From the NCBI RefSeq assembly GCF_042186555.1, contig NC_133328.1, forward strand, positions 620,075,592-620,139,591: DNA of 64,000 nucleotides, read 5' to 3'. Position 1 is the stretch's first letter. Every line of letters begins with the position of its first letter. The position numbers and the translations under genes were made by a program. This DNA is from Aquarana catesbeiana (lineage: Eukaryota > Chordata > Amphibia > Anura > Ranidae). The notes under the pieces are model-generated. The model had not been told where the DNA came from. It ran no database searches and saw only the letters and a program-made list of their open reading frames with translations. Positions 11,223 to 21,191 of this stretch are shown in pieces.

Positions 11223-12000
11223 ATGTACAGTGGTGGGTAGCATGTGCAGGATGGTGTCAGTAGGGCAGTGGATGGTGTCAGAAGTTCTTTATTTTTATTA
11301 TTATTTTTTTATTATTATTTTTTACAATTTTATTTTTTTGTATTTTTTTTTTCATTTTTTCAAAATGCTTTTTGGGGGCCAGTGGATGGTGTCAGTAGGG
11401 CAATGGACGGTGTCAGTAGAGCAATGGACAATGTCAGAATTTTTTTATTTTTATTATTTTTTTACAATTACTTTTTTACATTATTTTTGTAATTTTTTTG
11501 TTTTTCACTTGGGGGTGGGGAGGTAGTGGACAGTGTCAGCGGAGCAGTGGACGGTGTCAGTTGTTTTTTATTATTTTATCTATTATTTTTTACAAATTTG
11601 TAAAAAATGTGTTTACTCTGCTCAATATATGAATGAACAGGAGCCTCTGTCTCCTCTCTATTCATCTTTAGTGCTGAGAAAGGGACTGGGGAATGTGTGT
11701 CCTTAGTCCTTTTCTCTGTCTCAAAGGGGAGATGTCAGGGGTCTATTTAGACCCCTGACATCTCACCAAAGCCCCTAAAAAAATATAAAAACAATTATTG
11801 TAAAAAAATTCTAAAAAATGAAAAAGTGTAAAAAAATAAAATAAGAAACGACTGACAGCACTCTCCCCTGCCTTATCAACACTGTCCACTGCCCCAACCC
11901 CCTCCCCCCAAAAAGCATTGTGAAAAAAAATTAAAAACAAATTAAATTGTAATAAATACTATTATTAAAAATTAAAAAAACTACTGACACCATCCAATGC
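11223..12000. repeat. AT-rich foldback repeat with GTGGACGGTGTCAG words
   Basis: Copies of CAGTGGA(T/C)GGTGTCAG alternate with TTTATTATT tracts (11240-11570), and the complement (ACTGTCCACTGCCC, ACTGACACCATCC) appears at 11850-11995. The whole is therefore an imperfect foldback. The centre (11640-11780), with AGAAAGGGACTGGGGAAT and AGACCCCTGACATCTCACC, is also found inside the hAT element at 60227-61144, so this may be a relative without recognisable ends. Confidence 0.55.
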
Positions 12001-12210
12001 ACTTTTTGCAAAAGACCTCCTCTGTAACTCTAAATCTGAAGACAAAAATTTCTGCTGATTTTTGTCTTCAGATTTACCAAAACCATGTAGTGCAAGGGCC
12101 TGCCTGATTGCATACAAATTAAAACTCCTAAGGTTTGACATCATATTATATGGTTTTGGTAAATCTGAAGGAAAAAATCAGCAGAAAATCTGATAGTGTG
12201 TATGGGGCTT
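12001..12210. repeat. Foldback MITE with CAGATTTACCAAAACCAT arms
   Basis: CAGATTTACCAAAACCATG near 12070 pairs with ATGGTTTTGGTAAATCTG near 12155, and AATCAGCAGAAA-type words occur on both sides. About 210 bp, non-coding. Confidence 0.6.
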
Positions 12211-12596
12211 AACTTGGTAACCGTAATTTTTTTTTAAAGCGTCGCCTATGGAGATTTTCAGGTACCGTAGTTTGTCGACCATTCCACGAGTGTGCGCAAT
12301 TTCAAAGCATAACATGTTAGGTATCTATTAACTCGGCGTAACATCATCTTTCACATTAAACAAAAAAGTTGGGCTAACTTTACTGTTTAGGTTTTTTTTT
12401 CTATTCATGAAAGTGTATTTTTTTCCCAAAAAGACTGCTGCGCAAATACCGTGGGACATAAAATATTGCAAAGATCACCATTTTATTCTCTAGGGCCTCT
12501 GTTAAAATATATATATATAGGGGTTCTAAGTAATTTTCTAGCAAAAAATACTGATTGTAACTTATAAACAACAAATGTCAGAAATAGGCTTAGGCA
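12211..12596. repeat. Dispersed AT-rich repeat
   Basis: It runs from TAACTTGGTAACCGTAAT through GCGTCGCCTATGGAGATTTT to AAATAGGCTTAGGCATG. The style is that of a high-copy anuran repeat and there is no coding frame. The class is unknown. Confidence 0.4.
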
Positions 12597-12873
12597 TGAA
12601 AGTGTTAAATAAGCTAAAGTCTGCTTGAAACAGGCTTCTGAGGACTAATTCACACTAGTGCATTGATCTGCATTTTAGCACAGCAGTAAAAGTTCAATGC
12701 ACGGACAATGCAGGTCAATGCAAGGACAATTGTTTTTTACGTGTCCTTGCATTGACCTGCATTGTCCGTGCATTGAACTTTTACTGCTGTGCTAAAATGC
12801 AGATCAATGCACTAGTGTGAATTACTCCTCAGAAGCCTGTTTCACGCAGACTTCAGCTTATTTAACCCTTTCA
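12597..12873. repeat. Near-perfect hairpin, arms about 132 bp
   Basis: Left arm 12597-12729 and right arm 12742-12873 are inverted copies with only a handful of mismatches around a loop of about 12 bases (TTGTTTTTTAC). Arms include GCATTGATCTGCATTTTAGC and CAATGCAGGTCAATGCAAGG. A MITE of the strong-foldback kind is likely. A weaker related palindrome with ACGCAACAC words follows at 12890-13010. Confidence 0.85.
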
Positions 12874-13049
12874 GTCGTTTTTTACGTATCCTGTTCACAC
12901 TATAAAGCTGCGTTGACCTGCATTGCGTTGTGTTAGAATGCAACATGTATACATTTTAACGCAACACAGGTCATCGCGTGTAAAATGTAGGTCAACGCAA
13001 CTCAAGTAAAGAAAAAAAGTTTACTTTGTGATTTATGTTGAACCTTACA

Positions 13050-13655
13050 CCCGCAGCCATCTTTGGGGGATTGGAGAGTGAGGAAAAGAGGAATGTGTGC
13101 AGAGCAGTGGTGTTTTTTCTTTGGGGGGGCAAACAACCACCCATCCCCCCAAGCGGTACCCACACCCCCCCCTGCTTTTTGCCGGTTGGCCTTGAACTTA
13201 CCCCATCGTGGCGGGTGGCTAGCAGCGTGGTGCAGCGGCTTGGCTCCGAGTCCTCTGCTCCATGGCGGCTTCCAGCTCTTCCCCTCCTCCTCCTTGGCGT
13301 CCAATAGGATCGCCTGTCCTTTCAGCCAATCAGGTGACCGGTGTCAAAACCTGCTTCCTGATTGGCCGAGAGGAGAATCAATGTTACAACAGCGAATATT
13401 CATTCGCTGTTGTGACACACCTGGGTGGGATCGGAGTGCACTCTCTGCTCCTCGAGCCCACCCTATATTGAAGCCTATTAGAGCCTCTGGCTCTAATCAG
13501 TGCTTCAAAAAAACAGCCCCCCGCATTAGAATCCATGCGCCGGTGTCCTTAAAGGGGCCGAATGCATGGATAGGGGAGGCGGCGATGGACAGGGGGAGAG
13601 GGGCGGCTTCCATGGGCCGCCCCTGGTGCCAGATATCAGAATTTGTTGACATTGA
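13050..13655 (-). repeat. GC-rich dispersed repeat (partner copy at 54150-54660)
   Basis: Blocks such as CCTGATTGGCCGAGAGGAG, TTAGAGCCTCTGGCTCTAAT and GAATCCATGCGCC reappear in reverse order and orientation at 54150-54660. The repeat is GC-rich in contrast to its neighbours and contains open but unsupported frames (for example 13063-13680). Class unknown. Confidence 0.6.
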
Positions 13656-13672
13656 CGACTCTGTAGCCCATG

Positions 13673-13835
13673 AGCTATGAGTAAGAACTTGGTGTAAGTG
13701 CGAAACGCGTCAGTTATTTTTGAACCACCCCACAGTCGTGTCTTGTGTACCCCATGATCCTGTATTTTGAATAAAATAAAACAAATGTATCCATTCCGGT
13801 GTGCGGCTGTCCAGGTCTTCTTGTTCTCTTCTTCT
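13673..13835 (+). mobile_element. 163-bp hammerhead-bearing retroposed insert, 16-bp TSD
   Basis: The 16-mer GACTCTGTAGCCCATG stands at 13657-13672 and again at 13836-13851. Between them lie 163 bp that start with a degenerate hammerhead and hold AATAAAATAAAA near 13770. A long, exact target duplication and a polyadenylation-like signal point to target-primed reverse transcription rather than a DNA transposon. The insert begins essentially at the ribozyme core. No protein is encoded. Confidence 0.7.
13675..13711 (+). ncRNA. Degenerate hammerhead motif
   Basis: CTATGAG (13675-13681) stands for CTGATGAG with one base lost. Stem II is ACTT (13687-13690) with AAGT (13696-13699). CGAAAC is at 13701-13706 and the cleavage triplet GTC ends at 13711. 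The 5' strand of stem I would come from the target site. The lost G in the first box should abolish activity of this copy. Confidence 0.5.
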
Positions 13836-14089
13836 GACTCTGTAGCCCATGTTCAGACACCTAAAATCCTGTACGACACCCAGGAAAAGGATTACAAGGA
13901 TAACCGTCTTCACCACTCACTCCTTTTCTAGCCCACAAGATGTGATGTCACAGGAAATCTTGCAAAATGCGCATCTATGCAAGTCAATGTGCATTAAAAC
14001 ATGCATAAAATGGATGGAAATGTACATGTATTTTCCCTGCATTTTATCGCAAGTCAGTTTGCATTCAGCCTAAAACTCTGAATTTTGTT

Positions 14090-14440
14090 TAATTACATTT
14101 TAGAACGGCCTCAGGGCTCTTCCATAAAACTGTCCATTTTATTACACAGGGATCGTCGTTTCGCAGCTGAATTTGTGCAGAGAGATATCATTTTAAAATT
14201 CACCAGATAAAATCTCCGTACAGCTGTTGATTATTTCATTAACCATGTCTGACTGCACAAAAAACTAATTACATCAACTCTTCACCGAGCAGATTGCGGA
14301 GAATTGAAAAGAAACCCTGCAAATGATAGTTACTTCTTCTTAATCATAACAAAGGTTTCAATTGAAAGACTGATGGTATTGTCAAAAGTTATTATAAAGC
14401 ATGCAATTGAAACAACGTCTTCTTCTACGCCCTGCGCACA
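14090..14440. other. Non-repetitive AT-rich stretch, candidate conserved noncoding element
   Basis: The sequence shows none of the repeat words seen elsewhere and no long frame. It is dense in homeodomain-like cores, such as TTGATTATTTCATTAACC and ACTAATTACATCAACTC, and in CAATTGAAA words. This texture is typical of vertebrate conserved noncoding elements, but without comparison it is only a candidate. Confidence 0.3.
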
Positions 14441-14759
14441 CTCTTTGACGTAGATCTAAAGCCAGCCTCTATGGGCTTTGGCTGTGTCATTTCAAACCTT
14501 GTTTTCAATCGTTCCTATGAACATTCTTCAGGCACTTCCTGTTATGGGGTGACAGCCGTCTCCCAAATGTGTTGTCACAATGTGTCACATGTGTCCCTGG
14601 TGGAAACTACAAGCCACCAACACACAAGATATTACTAAGTTGAAAAAGAAATGCCATCAAGTATAATCGAGAGGAGACATTGCTGGAACTGGCAGCAGAG
14701 GAGGTTAAGAGGATATGAAGAGCTCTGACCACGCCCCTGACATCCCCTCCCGCTCCTTT

Positions 14760-14872
14760 TTTATTTTTTTTTTCGATTCAGTACTTTTTTATTCTTTTCA
14801 TAGCAGTACAAGTTATACATTTATCCATACATTTTATTCCAGATACATAATCTTGCTTCTAACATTACACAA
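14760..14872 (-). mobile_element. 113-bp 5'-truncated L1 3' tail with 13-bp TSD
   Basis: CTCCCGCTCCTTT occurs at 14747-14759 and 14873-14885. Read on the minus strand, the insert is AT-rich, has AATAAAATG and GAATAAAAAAG, and ends in an A-rich tail next to the duplication. This is the signature of a very short LINE insertion made by target-primed reverse transcription. Assignment to L1 rather than another LINE rests on the A tail and is inference. Confidence 0.65.
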
Positions 14873-15051
14873 CTCCCGCTCCTTTAGGATAACAGCCAAG
14901 CGGCTTTTAGCCACATCGGTTGTTATCAATAAAGGGCCAACCACCCGCTCTAAAAAATGGTACCGGGGTGATGCCTGCAGCTGCATGCATCATCCCAGTG
15001 TAGCCCCTTCATGCCATGAACGCAAAAGGGGATAATGTACAAAAATTCATT

Positions 15052-15140
15052 CCGAGGGGGTTCTATCGGGCTGAGATCAGGACTTCTCCACCCCAAAATC
15101 ACTCATCCATGTCTTTATGGACCTTAGTTTGTGCGCTGGT
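15052..15140 (-). pseudogene. Inverted fragment of a Tc1 transposase C-terminus
   Basis: This block is the reverse complement of part of the downstream transposase gene (about 15337-15428), sharing TTCTATCGGG, CTCCACCCCAAA and TGTCTTTATGGACCTT. About 20 bases are missing relative to it. It gives the element a foldback head instead of its proper 5' half. Confidence 0.7.
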
Positions 15141-15589
15141 CCAAATCAATGATTGGAGGGGGGATTATGGTGTGGGGTTATTTTTCAGGGGTTGGGTTTG
15201 GCCCCTTAGTTTCAGTGAAGGGAACTCTTAAGGCGTCAGCATACCAAGACATTTTGGACAATTTCATGTTCCCAACTTTGTGGGAACAGTTTGGGGATGG
15301 CCCCTTCCTGTTCCAACATGACTGCGCACCAGTGCACAAAGCAAGGTCCATAAAGACAAGGATGAGTGAGTTTGGGGTGGAGGAATTTCACTGGCCTGCG
15401 CGGAGTCCTGACCTCAACCCGATAGAACAACTTTGGGATCTATTAGAGCGGAGACTGCGAGCCAGGCCTTCTCATCCAACATCAGTGTCTGACCTCACAA
15501 ATGCACTTCTGGAAGAATGGTCAAACATTCCCATAGACACACTCAAAACCTTGTGGACAGTCTTCCCAGATGAGTTGAAGCTGTTATAG
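15131..15589 (+). pseudogene. Tc1-like transposase, C-terminal half
   Basis: The frame encodes the C-terminal part of a DDE transposase of the Tc1/mariner superfamily, the enzyme that cuts and pastes the element at TA sites. Visible blocks are GGGIMVWGYFSG, the second catalytic Asp in FQHDCAPVHKA, and the Glu in SPDLNPIEQLWDLL, about 34 residues apart as in DD34E enzymes. The N-terminal DNA-binding region and the first Asp are missing, replaced by an inverted fragment. The frame has no stop from 15131 to 15589 and ends at a natural stop. The 3' flank to about 16010 (G-rich, ending near TCAATAAATCATTGCGG) is probably element or repeat sequence with no recognisable terminal repeat. Inactive. 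Confidence 0.8.
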
Positions 15590-16274
15590 CTGCAAAGGGT
15601 GGGCCAACTCAATATTGAACCCTACGGACTAAGACTAGGATCTTTCCCAATCAGAGTTTTGGTGTCCCCAAGAAGTCCAGCACGCCTTTCACCCATTTAG
15701 GTTTTAAGGAGGGGTGCTGGCCCCTTGATGTACTTTCATTGGCTGTTCTTGTGGTGCAGGTTTTCTATCACAGGGAGGGGGGACCCCATTCTGGGAGGAC
15801 CCACCAGCTCCCATTTGGGGTGTGTTTTAGACCAGTTAGGGTATTGGATCGGGAGGGGATCTGGTCCGTGGTATAGGTAGGATTGGGGTATGGTATTGGG
15901 ATGTGAGGGGATCTGGTGCTGTGGGGGGTGGGGGTTGGGGAAGACATTTTTGACTTGATGCTGGTTTTGTAGTATTTTTCAATAAATCATTGCGGAGTTT
16001 ACTCAATAATGTGTGTATATCGTGTTCCTTTTTTGTTTGTTTTTTGATAGACTAATGTTAGATTATCACCCTCCTCTTATTTTGAGGTGAGTACTCCTCC
16101 CCATTTATATGGGTTACTGAGCAAGGTTCCCAGGCCTATTCTCTCTTGTTTGTATTATATTATTAATCTTTTGTGGCACTGTTATAGTCTGACAATTTTA
16201 TTAGCTAGGATGATTTCTTAATGTAAATAAAAAAAGAACTCCCACATAATTGCAACACTGTTACCATGTGATAT

Positions 16275-16740
16275 TTATAGAGGCATCCAAGATTCACTAG
16301 CCTAGTCTCTAAATACCAACCTACTCGTTCTCTTCGTTCCTCTCAAGACCTCCTGCTCTCCTAACTCCCTCATCACCTCCTCCCATGCTCGCTTCCAGGA
16401 CTTTTCCAAAGCCTCTCCAATCCTATGGAATGCCCTACCCCAATCTGTCCACTTATTTCCTACTTTATTAGCTTTTAGACGATCCCTGAAAACCCTTCTC
16501 TTCAGAGAACCCTACCCTACCCACACCTAACAACTGTATTTTAATTTTATCCATCAGCTCATCCCCCACAGTTATTACCTTTTGTTTCCACTTGACCCTC
16601 CCTTCTAGATTGTAAGCTCTAACGAACAGGGCCCGCTGATCCCTTCTGTATTGATTTGTATTGTAATTGTACTGTCTGCCCTCATGTTGTAAAGCGCTGC
16701 GCAAACTGTTGGCGCTATATAAATCCTGTATAATAATAAC
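16275..16740 (+). pseudogene. L2-type LINE, 3' end only
   Basis: In broken frames it encodes the end of an L2-like reverse transcriptase (ARFQDFSKASPILWNALPQS, then FRRSLKTLLF), followed by the 3' region GATTGTAAGCTCTAACGA and GGCGCTATATAAATCCTGTA and an ATAATAATA tail. A second copy of the same family makes up the 42.3-51.0 kb region, and the two share CATCAGC(T/A)CATCCCC, which marks where element B inserted in the other copy. 5' truncation is usual for LINEs. Confidence 0.75.
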
Positions 16741-16823
16741 TCCTGCCACATATAATACACAATTACATTTTCAAGTGATATGCATGCACTTGAGCACATG
16801 GGAAGCAGTTCCACAATTGGTAT

Positions 16824-16866
16824 ATCTCTACATGTTTCAAAGAGTTGAGCCCCCTCCTCAGGAGAT
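16824..16866 (-). ncRNA. Hammerhead-like motif, minus strand
   Basis: On the minus strand ATCTC (stem I), CTGAGGAG (box 1, one change from CTGATGAG), a weak G-U rich stem II, GAAAC, ATGTA and GAGAT follow in order. Stem I ATCTC/GAGAT pairs perfectly over five bases and GTA is an allowed cleavage triplet. The changed core base should weaken or abolish cleavage. Confidence 0.4.
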
Positions 16867-16949
16867 GTCGAAGTCACAATATCCAGGGATGGAAGGTGGC
16901 TTGTCCACTCCAAGGTTGTCAAGCATAGCTGTCATGCATTGGGAAAATT

Positions 16950-17620
16950 AATTGAATCTACTGGATTTAAATCCTTTTTTTTTTCTTTTTCTTTTTTTTT
17001 TTAGAAACAGCAAGATATTGCACACTTACTTACCAGCAAGAATGAATGTTGACACATGAAAATACATGTATAATTTTTTTTGGCATATTTTGTAATATAT
17101 CCAAAGGATGGACATGAAAAATCCTTAAATGGAAAAACAAACACACATAAAAGCATAAAATGTTCTATAATGTAATGAAATGAGTTTTGAGTTTTGAATG
17201 CAGTTTTTATAAATTTGTATGCTTTTATGTGTGTTCTGTAGAACTACAAACAAGCTAAACTGATGCATAGAGGAAAGATGATAAAGTAAACATCAAATGA
17301 TATATGTTTCAGAGCCTGTATATAAATATACTAGATCTTAATTCTGAAATGTTTGTGATCTGTGAACAAAGAAAAGACGAATAATAAAAGGAAGGCAATG
17401 TTTATAAAAAAAATGGTGGCTAGGGAAAAGAAAATAGATTGAGAAAAGGAGGGGGGGAGGGAATAGAGGTAAAGAGAAGAAAAAGAATATCTATGAGACG
17501 TGAGGCTGCTTGCTAAAGGAGTTGAAAATATTCACTCAAAAACTGTGTAAATATCCACTTTAATGAAAGAAGAAACAGAGTGACAGCAGAAAAAAAGACC
17601 ACGTGGTCCATCAAGTCTGC
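16950..17620. other. No gene seen
   Basis: AT-rich, with a T-rich run at 16975-17003 and purine-rich tracts at 17440-17490. No element, RNA gene or credible frame recognised. Confidence 0.45.
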
Positions 17621-17639
17621 TCAATTTTTTATTTTACAA

Positions 17640-19500
17640 TTAATTTTTATTTACCATACTCCAACACATCTTAAATGCACTTGGATCAAGCTTTATGGTA
17701 TGGCAATTTATATTAATTTCCAGAAGTCACTATGGCAATTTTAGCATTGGAAAAATAAAATAAAAGATTAAATTGTGTCACACACACATCTGGGTATTTC
17801 TAAAAATATGAAACTGAAAAAGAACAAGCGAAAGAACGTTTAAAATAAGATTTGACTTATCAAATTTTTGAAACATATCCAAAATCCCTTTGAGCAGGTT
17901 TTCATATCCCAGAATGCCAGATACAGCTTCCAGATAAATCTTCTCTAATTGTGTTTGCTTGTCATGCAGGATTCTAGAGATTTTTTTTTTTATTTCTATT
18001 TTTTTACCATGATCCAAGATATCTTAAATGTACTTGGATCAAACTTTGTTATGGCAATTTTCTATTGTTTTCAAGAACCTCCCTGTGGCAATTTTAGCAT
18101 TGAGAAAATATAAAAAGATTGCGGTGTCACGATCTGAGTATCTCTAGAATCATGAAAGCACTTTCACCCCCTTCCTGCCCAGGCCAAATTTTCAGCTTTC
18201 AGCGCTGTCACACTTTGAATAACAATTGCGCCGTCAATGCTGTACCCAAATTAATTTTTATTATTTTTTTTGAGACAGGTAGAGTTTTCTTTTGGTGGTA
18301 TTTAATCACCGCTGGGGTTTTTTTATTTTTTGCTAAAAAACTAAAAAAGACCGAAAAAAGGTTTTTCTTAGCTTCTGTTAGAAAATTTTGTAAACAAGTA
18401 ATTTTTTCTCCTTTACTGAGGTGCGTTGATGAGGCTGCACTGATGGGCACTGATAGGCTGCACTCATGGGAACTGATGAAATGGCACTGAAGGGCACTGA
18501 TGAGATGGCACTCATGAGGTGGCACTAATGTGCAGCACTGATGGGTATTGATGGGTGGCACTGATGGGTACTGATAGGTGGTACTGATGGGCACCGAGAG
18601 GTGGCACTGATAGGTGTCACTGTTGGGTGGCACTGATGGGCACTGAAAGGCAGCACTGACTGGCATCACAGATGAGCACTGATTGACATCACTGATGGGC
18701 ACTGACTGGCATTACTGCTAGAAACTGTTGGGGCTGCACTGATAATCAGGGCACTGATTATCTATGCAGATCTCCTCTGTGAGGAAATGCCACTGATCGA
18801 CTCTCCTCTCCTCATAGGCTGTCAGTGTAAGGAGAGGAAAGACAAAAACAGGCATTTCTTCTTTACATGTGATCAGCTGTGGTTGGACATAGCTGATCAC
18901 ACGGGCAAAGAGCCTCGTCATCGGCTCATTACCGAGATTGGAGATGCACCGTGTCCCAGGATTGAGAGTGAGCAGTGAGAGTGAGACGACGTTGTGGTAG
19001 CTAATCAGCTTATAACTTTAGCTTGTTGGCTGAAGCTTTGACAAAAAACCTGCAAGCTGACTGGTTTCTATGGAGGGTTGCACCAAATTTTGCACTTCAG
19101 CTTTAGTAAATCAGCCCCATTTGACTTACCAACTTTTTGAAACGTATGCAAAGTACCTTTGAGCAGGTTTTAACATCCCAGAATACCAGGTGTCAACTTA
19201 AATTAAGATACGTACAACTTCCAATGGGTCTAAATCTTCTCTAATTGTTTTTGGTTGTATTGTAGAGTTCTGGACAGTTTTTCTGGCCATGATCCAGAAT
19301 CTTAAATTTACTTGGATCAAACTTATGATATGACAATTTATGTTAATTTTCAGAACCTCACTATGGAAATTTTAGCATTGAAGAATATAAAAAAAGATTA
19401 AGTTGTGCCTGGGTATCCATAGAATCATGAAACAGAAAAGAGCAAGTGAGGGAACGTTTAAAATATAATTTAACTTACCAAATTTATGTAGCAAAAACCC
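17640..19500. repeat. Tandem repeat of ~355-bp units, about three copies, interrupted
   Basis: Landmarks recur in order: CCATGATCCA-type words at 17654, 18007 and 19287; TGGCAATTTTAGCATTG-type words at about 17730, 18088 and 19373; CCTTTGAGCAGGTTTT at 17889 and 19157. The spacing is about 353 bp between the first two units. The second unit is split by the repeat at 18155-19118. No unit codes for protein. Confidence 0.7.
18155..19118 (+). repeat. Dispersed W repeat with TGATGGGCAC minisatellite, inside the tandem repeat
   Basis: It begins CACCCCCTTCCTGCCC and has the family core (ATTGCGCCGTCAATGCTGTACC, then TTTCTTTTGGTGGTATT). From 18438 to 18735 it carries an irregular minisatellite of GGCACTGATGGGCACTGATA units. 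Sister copies lie at 22455-28128 (minus), 28129-29070 and 55458-55880. It interrupts one unit of the ~355-bp tandem repeat and so is younger than the array. Class unknown. Confidence 0.65.
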
Positions 19501-20614
19501 CATAATAATCCTCTAGATAACATAAACTTATCTTAAAAGATAGTCATGATAGTCATGATGAAACTGCTCTTTTGTTGAACCAGCAGAGTGGACCTCATAA
19601 TTTCCCCTGCGAGGTGAATGTTTTTTGTTATCTATAATTAGTGAACATTTGGTAAAATGGTACCTTCCTTGAGGTGTGTTTATTCGATATACATGGCACC
19701 ACCCTTGTCTAGCTTTATTTACTATTATCCTTAGCTGGCAATAGGTACACTAAAGTATTTTCCACCAGCCAGCCTGCTAGTTATGTCTTCTAGTGCTGGA
19801 ATTTGATAAAGCTTTTTTTATATAGTCTTACATCTCTGGGGTCCTGGCAAATCCACAGCTCATGTCTGCATGGCTCTTCATCTGTGACCATTGTTTAGGC
19901 TCATTAACTTTCACAATCATACCCAGTGTTTCTTGTCAATCCCATTTTCCCTTTTTTTGTCTTCACTGCTACTGAGAATATAAAGGAGAAAGCATTTGTT
20001 GGGCTGTTTATCCACCTGTTCTTGTACTCATTAAGAATATTAAAGCTATGGGCATTAGATGACTGGGAAAATCTACAGATCTATCTTATTTTTATCTTCT
20101 TCTATCTACAGATTATCTCTTGTACTGTAGGTCCAGAAAATCCTTAAAGGCTAAGTTCACCTTTTTTTTTGTTCTTAAATCCAGCTCCCCTATGTACCAA
20201 TATACGATTATTGTCCCTCGGTTGCAGAAAAATACAAGCTTTCTTTGATTCTTAGAACAAGGCCTTACAGTGGCCAGTGGGAGTAGAAAATGCCCCAGCA
20301 TTAGTGCCCCAGCATGGGAGGAATAGTGCCCGATTGTTGTTATCAATTGAAGGAATAGAGCCCCATTGTTGGTATCAATTGGAAAAGTAGTTCCCAACTG
20401 ATGGTGTCAGCAGGGGAAATGGTGCCCCATCAGTGGAGTCAGTTGGAGGAATAGTGCCCCGAGGGCCAGATAAAGGCAAAAGAGGGCCAAATCCAGCCCC
20501 AGGGCCACACCTTAGAGACCACTGCTCTACAACATATCGAAAATGCTTGTGTTCTATTAGAAATAATTGGCTTTGAAAACTTTCTCAGTAGTAATACATG
20601 TAAAGGTAATGCAT
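19501..20614. other. No gene seen
   Basis: AT-rich sequence. A short irregular repeat with AGTGCCCCA and GGTGTCAATTGGA-like words lies at 20290-20480. No LINE, transposase or RNA gene recognised, and short frames are unsupported. Confidence 0.4.
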
Positions 20615-21064
20615 GAGGGCTGTGCCAAAAGTAATGTAAAAGTGGATGTAACTTTTTTTATTACATTTCACGTGTTGGTAGAATAACTCTTCTTCTTTTC
20701 ATTGCAGGCAAATAATGAATTCCAAACAGAAGCAACATGCTGTCATTGAGCAGTTGACAAAAGAAGAGTGTAGTCTGTCCAACACTGATGGTCTCCCACT
20801 GTGTGGTTTGTCTACAATGCCGGTGTATGCTTCTTTGAACTTGTTCATCCATCTGTGCAAAGTGCTCTTGTCAATGATGTCATCTCTGTAAACATTCTGT
20901 AGACTTCTGTGGATGTCGGACAGCCTGCGCCCCTTAATGGTGCAGCTCAATGACACGTGGCTTCTGCCTGGAATCCATTGTTTACGTGCAATTAAAAAAG
21001 AAGATGGGTTACTCTACCAACAAGTGAAATTTTATTGAATTATGTAAGTTAACGACGGCCCTAT
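20615..21064. mobile_element. Foldback mariner: two 5' ends head to head
   Basis: AGGGCTGT at the left and its complement GACGGCCCT at the right delimit the element. Inner blocks CGTGTTGGTAGAATAAC (left) and GTTACTCTACCAACAAG (right) also pair. Each arm carries the start of a mariner transposase: on the plus strand from 20714 (MNSKQKQHAVIEQLTKEE), on the minus strand from about 20980 (MDSRQK, then VIEL). The minus arm continues into the helix-turn-helix part (RRLSDIHRSLQNVY, then STLHRWMNKF, 20790-20956). No catalytic domain remains. The element is a non-functional inverted duplication of the 5' end. Confidence 0.7.
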
Positions 21065-21191
21065 TGTAGCTTGACTACAGAATATGTGATACTGTACTTC
21101 CTTGTAGGGGACACATCACTTCTACTCACAGCAGAAGTGGATCAGCGGGTGCTGGCCAATGGATGGCTGCCGGCACCTGCTGATTGGGGAG

